From assembly GCA_039621445.1 (NCBI GenBank), contig CP154956.1, positions 24,292,743 to 24,356,742 of the forward strand: DNA of 64,000 bases, written 5' to 3'. Position numbers and translations under genes: made by a program. Source of the DNA: Euglena gracilis. Its lineage: Eukaryota > Euglenida > Euglenophyceae > Euglenales. Positions 19,044 to 31,679 of the stretch are shown piece by piece (position 1 is the first letter of the stretch; each line of letters begins with the position of its first letter). The notes under the pieces were generated by a model. The model ran no database searches, was not told where the DNA came from, and saw nothing but the letters and a program-made list of their open reading frames with translations.

Positions 19044-20420
19044 AAAAATTGTCTAAGCGAGTTGTTTCAGGCCGGCTGAGCAACACAATCGGGGGGGGGG
19101 GGGTGTAAGGAGCAGTTTTTTTGAAGTGAGCCCAAGTTTTATCACTTTGACAAGGCCTGCGTGTTGGTTTTTTTGATTGATAAATGAACAGTACAAAGTT
19201 TTTGTGAACACCAATATTGTGTTCTGCATCAAAGAGCCTCCTCATGAGAACACGTCTTATTATTCGGACCTGGGCATTCAACACCGATGGGTTGCATCTT
19301 TTCATTCCTACATATCAACGTTCAGAATGGTGGAGATCTGGGTTGCTTTTCTCTCTGTCCACGCTTGACGACAATTTCACTCCGGTCCTGGTGTCTGTCT
19401 GGGCCAGCCCTGCTGAAAGGCAAGTTTGATGTCCCCTCAAGTCGTTTTTTTCAATAGGTCGCATTTCTCTCAGAGACATCTCCATCACAGTGCTGGAGCT
19501 ATTGCCTGTTCACAATATCAATGAACGCCCCAGTGGCAAGCACATTTCCATATGGCACTTTGGACAAAATTCTGGACGGTTCTTGTTTGGTGCTTTTTCC
19601 CCAGTTTTTTTTTTAGGTGTCCGCCATTACGAATTGAAAAAATTTTCAGCCCACAAAGCGGCAAAGCCCTCACTGTCTCTTTGACCAATCTCTCCCCCGT
19701 AAGTGTTGAAAAAAATCTGGGTCATGGACTGAAAGCCAGGCTGGGGGCGACTGGGGGGGGGGGGGCAATGTGGTTGGGCGAAAAAGTATTGGCCCAAAGG
19801 GATGCGCTTTGGGGGGGGATTTTTCCAGCAAAAAGCATCCTCTCAAGGTTTTGCTGACACCCCCCGGGGGCAGCCTTTTTTTTCCTGGCATCAGCTGGAA
19901 AATTTTCGGCACCAACTTTATTTTGAGTACAAGTGCCAAAAAAATGGTGTTTTTCCTTTTTCAGCACTAGTGCCAAAAATGGTGTTTCAGGGACGTTTGG
20001 GCGCGTTCTGGGGTTTTTTTTTCAATGCTTCGTTTTGGGATTATTTTTGGGGAGCTGTCCGTTTTTGGCCAGCCTTTGTTCATACACAATCCGGGTGCTT
20101 TTCTTGGGATGTCTGTCGTTTTCTCCTGCAAACCTCGGGCCTCACAAGGTCTCGTGCTCCCTCCGAGGCAAACCGACAAGGGAGGAAGGGACACCGAGGG
20201 CGAAGCACAAAGACCTTGTGTCCCTCCCGCCCTGGTCGGTTTTCCTCGAGGGAGAACGATTCACCTGGGTGGCGGGTGTTTGGTCCACCGACTTCCTGTG
20301 CCCCTTCCTTCCCCGGGAGTCCGGAGCCAGTCCGGCTCCATACTGCGAAAATCGCGCAAATACAGCCGCTAGAAAAACTCCTGGACCTCCTCCACTGGAA
20401 AAACCAGTAGTTTTCCACCA
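19044..20420. other. No gene recognised
   Basis: AT-rich DNA with G runs. Open stretches at 19217-19429 and 19450-19590 (RISLRDISITVLELLPV) look mildly protein-like but match nothing I know. GTGCCAAAAA...TGGTGTTT appears twice near 19935-19985. Confidence 0.35.
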
Positions 20421-20540
20421 TTGAAACCCCTTCCCCTCTGGTGCTGTGGATTCCAGACGGTGGGACTAGTGCGGCTGGTGCGCGCGGGGGCGCCCCCTAC
20501 TGTTTTTGTTTCCGGAGTTGACTTATTTCTTTCTATCTCT

Positions 20541-21335
20541 GCCCTTCGACCCCAAGGGGAAAGAATTTCAACGCTACGAGTTCAACTTGCCTTATTTTCG
20601 GGAGTATTGCAATTAAGAAGACCACCGCTACCATCGCTGGTGGACCCCAAATTTTTTCTTGACCTTCGGGCTCAAGGTGAAATATTTAAACTGTACGAGT
20701 TCAATTGTAATTATTCCAGGAAGTGTTGCATTGATGACGACAAACAACAAATTGGACTTCCAGGAAGAATGAACTTCAAAGAATTTCGAACTTTCAAGAG
20801 CGCAGCAGAAGCTGGTGAAGGTGGAGGCACAGAAGCAGTTGGGGAAGCTGGAGCAGGGGACAAAAGTGCATTGCAAGCAAGGGCCATGGCAGCCTTTCAA
20901 GTCAATGGCTATGGCAGCCAGGAGGGGATTACGGCCATGGCGGCCCAAGATACAAATGTCAAGATTGGGAAAGGAGCTGGAAGAGTCAAATGTCCAACTC
21001 TTCAACAGTGGCAGCCCCACAGGTCAAACAGACCTACCAATCCTCCCCTCCATTATTCCCTTCAGGGACAGCGGAAGCCAGAAAGGGCATCAGCCCCTCA
21101 AGACAAGGCCCTGGGGGCCAGCATGGCAAGGGTCAAGGCTGTGGCAGCCTGAAGCATCACAAGAGCCTAGACAGAGGCAGTCATCAAAATCATCAAGCTG
21201 CAAGCAGCCCAGGACAGAGGTCGAACAGATCCACCAAACCCCACCTTCATTTACCACTTCAGGGGCAGTGGGGGTCAGACAGGGCTTCAGCCCTCCAAGA
21301 TAAGGCCCTGGTTGCCATCATATCAAATGCCAAGG
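20541..21335 (+). repeat. Internally duplicated open region, function unknown
   Basis: Two related segments (20541-20610 and 20658-20730; one reads EFQRYEFNLPYFREYC, the other EIFKLYEFNCNYSRKC, in different frames). Then two approximately 120-bp copies at 21016-21135 and 21212-21335, sharing CAGACC/TCCACCAA...TTCAGGG and AAGGCCCTGG. A 243-codon open frame (20421-21152) crosses part of it, but I cannot support it as a gene. Confidence 0.4.
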
Positions 21336-21395
21336 CAAGAAGCTCAAGAACCAGAAGACCAGTACCGCACAGGAGACTCTTGGGGGTGGGGAGAG

Positions 21396-21791
21396 TGTAC
21401 GTCCAAAGTTTCCCTTTTGCCCCTAAAATCCTTTTCGCTTTTCGCCTGGTGCGCAACTACTTAGGTAACGAAAAACCTTTGGTGTAACAAAAACCTTTGT
21501 CCCAATTTCCCCTACGTTACACAAAGCACAAGACAAGTCGCTGTAAGAGGATTTTCCTTCACAGTCTGGTTCAGAGGTATTTTCCCTCAAATGTGACAAC
21601 ATTCAGTTCAGAAAATGAAAATAAAGAATACCGCCCGTTAGGAGACAAGGTCACGCGAGCACGTGTGATACGTGTCGCAACATCCCACAGGATCTGCAAC
21701 GATCGTCAGGCTGTGCTCATACACAGCCGTCAGATTGTGACAGATCCAGACTCTGCAGGTTTCCCACAGAACTGGGATCGTGCCTGGTACA
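21396..21791 (-). repeat. Family-A LTR (3' LTR of minus-strand copy A3)
   Basis: 396 bp, TGTACG... to ...GGTACA on the plus strand, i.e. TGTACC...GTACA as an LTR. Aligned over its length with the LTRs at 26013 and 41952. A polypurine tract, GGGAGGGGGA on the minus strand, abuts it at about 21793-21804, marking it as a 3' LTR. Confidence 0.78.
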
Positions 21792-22690
21792 CATCCCCCT
21801 CCCAGGGCTATGCCCGATTACCTTCTTGGACCAGGTCATCCCAGGTCCCGTCCGTATTACAGACACAGTCCCGGTCAGGTTCCGCTTCCCAGAACAGGGA
21901 CCTCTTCTTTACAGGGATGCAACCAAAAAACCCGAGAACGCGCAAAAGGTAAGCCGCTTTTCGCGGTTACCTATTTGCCGTTTCGGCTTAGGGGTGCGAA
22001 AAAGCCCACTGTTGGAAAATGGGGCTGGCAGGTTTCCTGTCAATGTATCCCATCCACCCAGTTGGGGTGTGCCAAGGGCACGCGGGGTGGGTCTGGCGTA
22101 TTCGCTGAAACCTCCAGGGAGAGGTGTGGAAGGGGGGAGGGGCGTAAGCTTCTGTCCTGGTCATACCCGGATAGGGCTCCTAGGCGTTCATATCCGCACT
22201 AGGGTACAAAAGTCTACTTGAAGAACCGACTGCCGGCGACAGCTTTGCAGGGATGGGGGGGGGGAAGTAGGGAGGAGTGGGGGGCTGGCTCAGACCAAGC
22301 GGAATTTTGCTGTCTTGCAGCCTTACGGTGCCTTACGGCCGAAAAGTGTCAACTTGGCCTATTATTACGCCGTGCGCGCTGCTTGCTGTGCTTCACTTAG
22401 CGGCTTGCCACTGTTTTCCGGCCGCAAATGTCTTCACAGAGCAACTTGGTCACGGCGTGATAAGAGGCGCTTTCCTGCTGCAGAAGATTTACGTCCACAT
22501 GTTGTTGGATTGAGCGCCTGGGTGCTTCCACACAAAGCAATGTGGGTAGGAGCAGTCCCTGCAGGGCTGTTTAGCGGTTTCCGCTACCAGTGTGTTGATT
22601 GCCAGGTGAACGGTGAGTGGGGGGTCGGGGCTCAATGAAGGCATTACCTTCACTGAGACCTCTGTAATGCCGTTTCGGCATTATACTCTT
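21792..22690 (-). other. Family-A 3' non-coding internal region (A3)
   Basis: Collinear with 42359-43265: the CCGGATAGGGCTCCTAGGCG and GGTTTCTGGCG-type segments recur in order. No open frame recognised. Part of the retroelement downstream of its last ORF. Confidence 0.6.
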
Positions 22691-24470
22691 TCCAACCACC
22701 AGTACTCATGGCGAGGGTCCAGGGGGACTTCCACCAGGACTATTTGGCGTGATTGCGTTGTGGGACGGTCCACCAGCCAGGTTTCTGGCGTTTTGTTTTC
22801 GCAACAAGGTGGAACCCAGTCCCGCACCCATCCATTAGGAACATGTCTCTTGGTTGCACTCGCTCTTTCCGCGAGGACCCGTTGCAGCTTCTCCAAGTAA
22901 ATCCTGGGCAGAGTAGCTTGCCAGATGTAAAATTTCGTCCGTGGATGGTTGGATGACACCTGCGGGGAATTCCTTGGGTGGAACTTGATGGGCCAATAAT
23001 GTACACATTCCGCGCGTACTGTATGGGGTCGTAATTCGGCCCCAAGCCAGTCTTCCCATTTCAGACCGTGATTTTAAGGCCGCCATTTTGGCAATCCCCG
23101 GCGACCATTTTGGTCCGCTTGGTCAACAACGGTTAAAGTAGCTTTTCCCGGTCATTCGTCTCCCAGAGGTAAGGTAATCTTACCCCTGCTTCCTTGGAGG
23201 CAAGGCGTATCGCCAAGCTGTCTATTTGGAATTGAAGTTCTGTTTGTGCTCCCAACTGTGACGCACTTGGCACATACCAAGGCGACACAGTTCGGGATGT
23301 ATGTATCATTGTGGAACCATTTCCGATCCACATGATTGCATACGTGGACAAGGGGTAATCCCAAGTCAGGCGCACTGTTCTATGGTGTGTAACAAACAGT
23401 GCATAGGTCTTCCGTTTTGTCAACGATGAATTCATCGCCCATATATTGTGCCTGAACACGTGGTGATCAGGCATTGTACTAAAGCCAGGTCACGTTCGCA
23501 TTGAAAGGCCAATTTCTGCCTTGACAAAACAGCGGCTCAATCCATTGATTGAGGCACTGATTGTGCTTGTTCTTGTATTCTATCAACCTATACCTGTCTT
23601 TCAGGCTATGTGTATCAGGATTATCCTGAGTAATTACTCTTCAGTCAGTGACTAAACCTACTGTGTTATTGAGTGGGTGTCTCAGCTGTAGAGGCGCAGG
23701 GTTTTCACTGCCCTTTCAGCTGAGATTTTGGGTGTGAGCTTTTCAAACAGCCGTACAAAGTTACCTGGGTGAATCCCTGTCACGGGGTTGATACCCGAGA
23801 AGAGGATGCTGCACCCTGTTTTCCAGCACCACCACCACGTTTTGATGGGGGCTGGTCACCATATTTTGGTGGGTGTTTGCATGGCACGGCGCCAGGATTT
23901 TACTTAGCGGGGGCCATCGGACTTCTGGTTTCCGGAGTATCCGAGGGCCGCCGTTCAGCGTCACGTCTGCTTGCCCAGGTGCGTGGACAAGCCTGAGGTG
24001 CAGGCCGTTTACCCGTCACTGAGCGCCATTATCCCTCTGCGGGGGTTTCCCTTGCTGAGGGACGCTCTAAACGCTCCTTCGCGGCTTCCTAAGGCTTTCA
24101 TGGGGCTGCCGCGGAGCATGGTGTTGGTTTCGGCGTTGTTGGTGTCGGTTTAGCCTGGGGTGGTGGCATGGACGACCGTTTCGCCTGTTTTTCAGGTGCC
24201 TAAGTCTGTGTGCCTTGCCGTTGCACTGCTGTGATATTGGCTGTGCGCTGAGGTGTGGGATCATCCCGTCCCTCCGGTGGCGCTGCCGGTTCCAACACAG
24301 GCTTTTTCTGTGCCACACACGGCTTCGGCTGTCTCTACGGCGATTGAGGCTGTAACGATCTCCGTTTGTACTGCTCCCGGCACCGACGGTGGAGCGGCAG
24401 TTGTCGCTGGGGGATGTTCATGCTCCACAATTGGTGCACTTTCTGGGCCGTAGCCGTAGCCCATCAGCCG
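22690..24470 (-). pseudogene. Family-A ORF3 remnant (unknown protein)
   Basis: Minus-strand pieces in several frames match the plus-strand fragment at 43570-44330, e.g. EAGVRLPYL-ETNDREK near 23160 and GFHLVAKTKRQKPGWWTVP near 22780 (its counterpart lies on - at 43266-43560). ORF3 is the last coding unit before the LTR in this family. No domain recognised. Frameshifts and stops make this copy dead. Confidence 0.5.
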
Positions 24471-24479
24471 TCGCCCATC

Positions 24480-25965
24480 AAGTTATTTGAGGTGGGTCAT
24501 CTTTTTGATTACCTCGGGTGTCCATTTCCTTTGGCCTGCAAATTACTCGGTTCGGCTTTACGCTGTCTTTTTCTTAAGATTTGCCCGCAAAATTGTGTAA
24601 TTTCGTGAAACAAATACATTTTGGCGCGTTTCGCGAAAAGCACGTGTTTTTCAAAGCGGTCAATAAACAAACATGGTGGTAGTGTGCGTCGAGGATATCA
24701 TCGCTCGCTTTGGTAGATGGTGGTGGCGTTCACACCAACACATCATCAATATACACTATGGCAAATGGTAAATTGCGTAAAACCCATTCGATCATGCGTT
24801 GAAACATGGATGGGACATTCTTAACACCCATGGGAAGTACCGTCCATTGGTAAACACCCTTGGATGTCACGAATGCTGTGTAGGGTTGTGAGTCGGGGTG
24901 TAAGTGCATTTGGTGAAAACCGTCCTCCAGATCAAAAATTGACCCCAATCTATTTTCCGATTGTTTAGCGATCAGATCCTCGATCAAGGGGAGCGGTAAG
25001 GGATCATCCCTTGTTTGGGAGTTCAGGTACCGGTAATCCAGCACCTGTCTCCATTTCTTTTGACCAGAGGGGTCCGGGGGTTTAGGAACCACAAATGCCT
25101 GGGATGTGCACTCGCTTTTCGAGGGTACAATCCATTTACGTCTAATAAGCTTCTCAATCATTTCATTGAGAGTTTGTTCACGTTCACCCGAACAACAGAA
25201 AAATTTCCGGTGCATTGGCTTTTCTCCATCCTTAAGCTCGTTCTTGTAAACACCGAACGGAGCACGTATCGCGGGGTCGATGTCCCAGGCATAAACTGTA
25301 TTTTCCAGTACACCCTGAATTTCGCGGGTAATACTTGAGCTGAATTCCGTGGATTTAGGATGTTGACCTGCACTTTCGATGACACCGGAAACCACCAGGG
25401 GTCCAATCCCTGGGGTTACCGGCCCCGCGAATTCGAATATTCCGAATGCATCAAAGAAACATACGCGAAAAATGATTTCTTCTAAAGGTGGTATTTTTTT
25501 ACCACAAAAAGTCTGCAAAAGTTGGTCCATCAGCGGGTATGTCCCACCAATGAGAACAGACATATGATAGTTGGTGCAACCATTCCGCATCTAGAATGAC
25601 GGGTATGAGAATAACTCCACGGGCTTATTCCCGCAGAATTTTCTCAAACAACTTTCCGATAAGTTTTGGAGGAGGATGTATCCATAACACCGAAGGACCC
25701 CAAAATTTATTGAAGGACTTGGAGTGTTGTGACCAGTGAATTTGCAAGAGCGCATACACTTTTGATGAAAAGGCATCGACTTCCAATGCCAAACCAAAGG
25801 AATCAGCCAATGTCGTGATTTTGGAAAACCATCGTTCCAAAATGCGATATTGACCAAAATTGAAAGCATTCCGTACGCTTTTCGCGTAATCATGCACCTG
25901 ATTTCCTGGTTGAAGTGTAGAAAAAAAATTGACTGAACCACAAACATGTGGGGTGTCCTGCACAT
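24480..25965 (-). pseudogene. Family-A reverse transcriptase fragment (copy A3)
   Basis: The minus-strand open frame 25590-24730 carries the Ty3/gypsy RT blocks: AFVVPKPPDPSG, LDYRYLNSQTRDD, DLEDGFHQMHLHPDSQPYTA and the catalytic YIDDVLV. The upstream part (25965-25591) matches the protease-RT linker of A1 (NIAFWNDGF-KSRHWL). Below 24730 homology continues through the RT thumb to about 24480, where it breaks into ORF3, so RNase H and integrase are deleted. The right end abuts the 5' LTR region of A1 at about 25970. Confidence 0.85.
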
Positions 25966-26012
25966 TACCAGGGGTTAATTCAAAGGGGTTGTGGGTGGGA
26001 TGGGGGTTTCTG

Positions 26013-26419
26013 TGTACCAGGCACGATCCCAGCTCTGTAGGAAACCTGCAGAGTCTGGATCAGTCACAATCTGACGGCTGTGATGAACACAGCCTGACGA
26101 TCGTGGCAGATCCTATAGGAATTAGCGACACGTATCACACGTGCCCGCGTGATCTCTTTTCCTCACAGGTGGTATTCTATTCTTCACATTTTGACTGTTT
26201 TGAAGTAAGAGGATAAACCTCTCAAAAGACTGAACACGACTGTGAAGGAAAATCCTTTCACAGCGACTTGCTTTGTGCTCTGCCTTAGCATAGGGGAATT
26301 GGGAAAAAGGGTTTTGTTAATCCAAGGACTTTTACTCACCTAAGTAGGTGCGCACCAGGAGAAAGCAAAACAGGCTTTTCCGGGGCGAAAAGGGTCAAAG
26401 GGAAGTCCTTGGACGTACA
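26013..26419 (+). repeat. Family-A LTR, 5' LTR of copy A1
   Basis: 407 bp, TGTACCAGGC to GGACGTACA, the same length as the LTR at 41952-42358. Followed after two bases by a primer-binding site. The U3 start is preceded by a purine-rich stretch, so an older 3' junction may lie there. Confidence 0.8.
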
Positions 26420-26421
26420 CT

Positions 26422-26431
26422 TGGTAGCAGA
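26422..26431 (+). promoter_or_regulatory. Primer-binding site TGGTAGCAGA
   Basis: Two bases after the LTR. Complementary to the 3' end (TCTGCTACCA) of many eukaryotic initiator tRNA-Met species, the usual primer of Ty3/gypsy elements. Confidence 0.65.
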
Positions 26432-26675
26432 TTTAGGCAACGATCCCACACAGACGTTCCACACAGAGAAACTCTGTGGTTGACTGGTGGTGAGGATCGT
26501 ACTGCGCCGTGAAACACGGTGAAAGTAATGTTCCTGGCCCCTAGCCAACCTTTAAGCAAGGATACAGGTCTCAGAAGGCTCTGTTCGGTATTCGCCGATA
26601 CAACCTTTCTGGTCCCTGTTTCCCTGCTTATTTTTGTGAGTTTCTGGGGTTTTGCCTTTTTACCCATCTCAAAAG

Positions 26676-28032
26676 ATGCAGAGCACAACCCCCAACCACA
26701 AATTTGACTATGAATTGTTGATGAGTTCATTGAGCAATCTTGAAGAAGATGGCGGGGATTGGAACGGTTCGATGGAAAAAAGTTCCAATTCCCGACCCCC
26801 CAAGAAACCAGAAGACACATTGCATCAATTGTCATTGTCACAAGGCGAAACGCCTTCGTTGTTGCAAGAGGGTAATGAACCCTCTTCATCATCATTGTCA
26901 TTGATTGTGCGGGATGTGGGTGGCAAAATGCCTACTTCCATCCCGGTTCACCCATCATTGATGCGGCGAGGGGATGAGCCTCTTGCCCAAGCCCATTTGG
27001 ATCACAAGGATAATGGGGATGAGCGCCCGTTTACCTTTACACTTGGTTACCCACGAACAAAGTGAAGGGTATTTACCCTTTGCTCTGTTCACACCCAAGA
27101 GATCCCTCGTGGAAGCACCGGTATGCCTTTTGGAGTGCAACTCGGTGGAAACACCGTGTTTTTTCCAACCCCCCCCTCAATTACCACCCCCCACACCATT
27201 TCGCGCATTGCCGGGATTACCCGCGGAAACTGCGGTTTTCCCTGCATTGCCATGGAATCCAGATATGCGTCTGGTGGTACCGGAAATCTCTGGTACCGTT
27301 TCCGTTATGGAGGATTGTGGTGATGACTTGAGGGATAACCTCACCCCCGGTGATGTTTACCGAATTCTCGGTCAACTCCCAGCGGATCACGCGCTGAGCA
27401 AGCAAATTTTGCATGTCCACCAATGTGTTGCGGAATGCGCAACCATGCTCAACAAGGTTTTGCAGTTTGATGAGGACAATCAAAGGGTTGTCAACACCAA
27501 ACTGTAATATTGCTGGAATTATTTGCAGGAAATCGGAAAATATTGCCAACATAATTTTGAAAATGCGGGGAAAGACCTTCAGCATTTTCGAGAAAGTGCT
27601 GACAGTATGTTGCGCATCCAACTTCCACAAAATTTCCAACAAATGAGTGAAACACTGCATGAATCGGAAACACGGAATGATTCCAAGTTTCTGCATGTGC
27701 AAGATGGTATGAGCCATCTTTTTGCCAAAGTGGAATGTTGTTCAACAATGCTACTGCAATTGCAGCAACAGTTGCACGCGCAAAATGCCACCCCCAAAAT
27801 GCCGGAAATCGGTAAGTTTGTTGCGGTTGAGCATTTTGCCGCACTCACCCCTTCTTTCCAAGAAGCCAAACAACAGATTTTGCATCTTTGCTCGGAAATC
27901 GAGCATTTGAGGCAATTTCAAGCGAAAGTGCAAGAAAATTTTGTTCCCCGTACGCAAATGCAGCTTTTGGAGGAACGAATCTTACACTTGGAGCAGAAAT
28001 TCTGTCATTGTGCCGCAAATCAGGATGGGTAA
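26676..28032 (+). pseudogene. Family-A gag, N-terminal and coiled-coil part (A1)
   Basis: Starts MQSTTPNHKFDYELLMSSL, matched by A2 at 52053 on the other strand. The protein is low-complexity Pro/Ser then long heptad-like helices (EIEHLRQFQAKVQEN). A frameshift near 27040 and a TAA at 27505, where A2 has a Glu codon, break it. The frame stops at HCAANQDG, exactly where the nested LTR element is inserted. In A2 the sequence continues unbroken into LNAKI-CAQRL. Confidence 0.75.
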
Positions 28033-28036
28033 CCTC

Positions 28037-28323
28037 TGTGAGCGCGGGCCAGATTTGAGATTTATTTTGGTAAGAGATGCCAGCAGAAATTAGGCATTGC
28101 CTCACAGAGATTTTGTGGAATTACATTTTTCACAGGCAAGCTGGCAAACAGTGTACAAGTTTGCGTGGGACTCTGAACTGGATTCAAGTATCAAGTCTTG
28201 TCTTCTGGGGTGCTGTGTGGGGAAGTTTGGGAAGAAGACCCCTGAAGACTGAAAAGTTGGTTTTGGCCAGAAGTCTGATGTGGTGAAATTATCTGGACAC
28301 ACTGGACCATCCCCCAACTTGCA
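28037..28323 (+). repeat. Left LTR of nested element
   Basis: TG...CA ends, 287 bp, about 98% identical to the right LTR. Confidence 0.87.
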
Positions 28324-29409
28324 CAAACTTGTATGAGATTTGCAGTGCAGAAAAGCCCCGTACAAACGTACCTGTGGAGCCGGGAGACACTCAGAAGTGA
28401 AATGTCATGGAAGTGGCGGGCCAGCTCAGCAGCAGAAGGGTGACAAGGCAGAGGAAGGCACCAGTTGGCACACAGTGAGATGCTGTGTTGGGCCACCATG
28501 ATCAACTCTCCAGATCAAGCTAGCAGCAGGTGATCCTGGAGTTGGTGCTGCTGTGGATCTTGGTTGGAGCCTGGGCTGAAGGACAGACGAATGTCAATCA
28601 CAGCCCGCCATCATCATCAATAATCTCAATCTCCAAAATGTCTGTCAATATGTCATTTCAGGGTCAAGTCCAAGTTCAAGATGTCAAGTTCAATTTCAAG
28701 ATCCCAAGGAATCTGTGGTGGAAGAAAGTTGTCATGTCAAGATTTCAATTTCCCAAGGTCAATCTGTGAAGGAGTTCTGTCATCATTTCCAAGATTCCAC
28801 GTTCCCAAGGTCAATCTGTGGAGGATCCAAGGTGTGATGTCCAAGATTTCAAGTTCCCAAGTTCAAGATGTCAAGTTTCAACGTCATTGGTCAAGTTCCC
28901 CCTGGAGATTTCGGCGCGAGGAGCCTGACCTCGTAAAAAACAGTGATCAGGGTTGTGCAACAGCCCTACAAATGCACATCTGGTGATCATCTTCAAGTTC
29001 GTCAACCTGTTGCTGCTGTGATGGCTGTGGTGTGTGCCGCCTCCCCGTTCGGTGCTGGGCCGCTTCAAGGGGGCTCTGCTCCGGTTTGGCTCGGCGGGGG
29101 TCGCCGAAGCTCCGGCTGGACCCCATGGGGGGTCATGTTGTACGGGGTAGGTCGTACGACATGGCTCTCTAAGGTGGAAAGGCTGGGGTGGAGGTAGGCG
29201 GGCCCCACATGGTGTTTATCTGTGGATTTGGACATGTTTACAATTATCTGTGGATTCGAAGATTTGGCAATTTAAATTCGAGAACCGCCATTCGTCACTT
29301 TTCCATGTCGCTGCTGCGTGTGTGTGTGTGTTGAATTTTTGTATCCGGCCCGCTCATTTTTTACTTCCGTTTTGGAAAATTGCCTGGCAATTGTTTTTGG
29401 GAAGGGGGG

Positions 29410-29696
29410 TGTGAGCGCGGGCCAGATTTGAGATTTATTTTGGTAAGAGATGCCAGCAAAAATTAGGAATTGCCTCACAGAGATTTTGGGGAATTACATT
29501 TTTCACAGGCAAGCTGGCAAACAGTGCACAAGTTTGCGTGGGACTCTGAACTGGATTCAAGTATCAAGTCTTGTCTTCTGGGGTGCTGTGTGGGGAAGTT
29601 TGGGAAGAAGACCCCTGAAGACTGAAAAGTTGGTTTTGGTCAGAAGTCTGATGTGGTGAAATTATCTGGACACACTGGACCATCCCCCAACTTGCA
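29410..29696 (+). repeat. Right LTR of nested element
   Basis: TG...CA ends, directly preceded by a polypurine tract. Confidence 0.87.
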
Positions 29697-29701
29697 CCTC
29701 C

Positions 29702-31668
29702 TTGAATGCGAAAATCGCGGATTGCGCACAACGGTTGGATTTCGCGCAACAACAAATGCAAACGGACATTGGCGGTATTAATGCCACCGTTATCGGTTTG
29801 CAGGAGCATGTTTCCGCACTTTCCAAGCGAATTACCGACATTAGTGGTATTCAAGCCACTATTGGGGAATTGCAAACCCGTTGTACCTTCTTGTCCACCA
29901 CATTAGCGCAAATTAGCTCACTTCCCAATGTTTCGTGCGCTCGGATATCCGAGTCACCGGGATTTCGTTCATTTTATGGCAAAATGCTTGGTGACAACAA
30001 GGAAACCTTACAAGCATTTTGCACGAGTTGGATTCAACTTGAGGAATCTGTGAATCGGAATGCCCGATCCATGCAAGATGAGGTTTCACGGTTGGATGGA
30101 CGAATTTCTGCGTTGTTGGGAAAGCCAACCGCGGAAAATTCGCGCACCACCGCGGAAACCTCCACCAAGTCACCGATTGCAAATTGTCTCAAATGCGGTT
30201 AAAGCGCTTGCGGGTCAACTCCGGAATGTGGAGGAGTCCCAAGGAAAACTTGTCCAAGACCTACACTTGGTTTCTGAAAAGTTGCCACACTTGGAAGATT
30301 TTTCCCGTTACCGCAAACACATTAGGCATTTGGAGACTAAGGTTGACCGTATTTGCGGCCAACTCCAGTTGGTGGAACATTTGGAAGAAACGGTGCATGA
30401 CTTGTCCGCGAGTTTGGATAAAATGTCCACTCCGGTACCGGTTGTGCCACCACCCACCGCGGTAAGCGCTGCGGTTGGTATTCCAAATGTCCCGGAATCG
30501 CGTTCTCAAATTACCGTTTTTGGAGTAGGAATCCGACATCCACCGCGAATTTGGTACAACCACCCGCGAAAACGCGAAATTGTACCACCTTTGCTTTTGT
30601 CCACACCACAAACCCACTTTTCAAAGCACATTTTAGATGAGGAAATTGATCCACCGCTCGAAAATTTGAGTCTCCACCAAGAAATTCAACATTCCAACCT
30701 TGTGCGAGGAATGAGCCAACACCCCACACCTGGTATTGGTCATGTGTCGCATTCGCGATATTGCCAACCACCAATGGGTTCTGGAATACCAGATCAACCA
30801 TCGGGTTTTCGGCGGGAAACCCGCCCCACCGGGAGAATTTCACCACATTTTTCGCAATTCCCGCAGGAAAATCCTGCCACCCCTACACTTGGTGCGGGAA
30901 GTTCTGCACGGGGTACACATGGAGCGGAAAATCCGCGAAACGTGTTTGGTGTTTGGAATTACCCGGACCCAAAACACCTGGAATACCACCGAGGGTCAGC
31001 GGGTTACGCAGAGAGACTTCAAGGGCACCATCGCAATCGTGAACAAGGTGAAACCCCAATGGGACGGGGATCCAACCACATGGAGACAATTTTTTCGGGA
31101 CTGGGAGGACTACTGGGCACTAAAGGGACCCACCCAAGACCTGAATCCCGAGGTAGTCAAGATGGAATTAATCGATTGCCTACCGAGGGAGGAGCGAGAA
31201 CGCGCACGCAATTTGATGATACGTAATGGCGTATCATTTGATGACCTGGTTGAGCAATACGCTTCAACCAACTCAGGTCTGGTCACCAGGATTACCCTGG
31301 AGAAGAAATGGCGACAATGCGCGCCATCGGATCACAAATGGAAACCCATTGACCTTTGGTATGCAAAATGGTTAGCACTTGCTTCCGAAGTTGATGAACT
31401 TAGCGAGAAGCAAATGCGTGAAGAATTCGATGCGGTTTTGTTGCATTTCACACCATCCCTCGTGAAGGATATCCAGCGCGAGGAGTTGGCGAGGCATGAG
31501 ATGACTCTTGCCCAACGTTGGAATTATGTGTCAAAGCAACTCAAGCTCACACAAGTTTTGGGACAAATACAGTCCGCTTTCCAAACGCATCCCACCACGG
31601 GAATCCCTGCGGGTGCGGTTAATGCGTTGCAAACATCACGCATGTCACCAAGATCACCCACCGCTTGA
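29702..31668 (+). pseudogene. Family-A gag, coiled-coil and capsid part (A1)
   Basis: Resumes as LNAKIADCAQRLDF. Coiled coil (LEDFSRYRKHIRHLETKVDR, about 30290-30350), then a proline-rich linker, then a capsid-like region with WDGDPTTWRQFFRDWEDYW, LPREERERARNLM and WYAKWLALASEVDEL (31060-31400). Three frames are used (shifts near 30180 and 30960), so the copy is inactivated. It structures the virus-like particle in the family. Confidence 0.75.
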
Positions 31669-31679
31669 CCGAAAACGCG

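Larger units (their letters stand above)
28037..29696 (+). mobile_element. Non-autonomous LTR retrotransposon (TRIM/LARD type) nested in A1 gag
   Basis: 1,660 bp bounded by 287-bp direct LTRs (28037-28323 and 29410-29696), TGTGAGCGCG...ACTTGCA, differing at about five positions. The polypurine tract GGGAAGGGGGG (29399-29409) precedes the right LTR. CCTC flanks both sides (28033-28036 and 29697-29700), a short target duplication. The interior has no open frame of note, only repeats of CAAGTTCAAGATGTCAAGTT at 28670-28890. The empty site is seen in A2. Confidence 0.88.
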
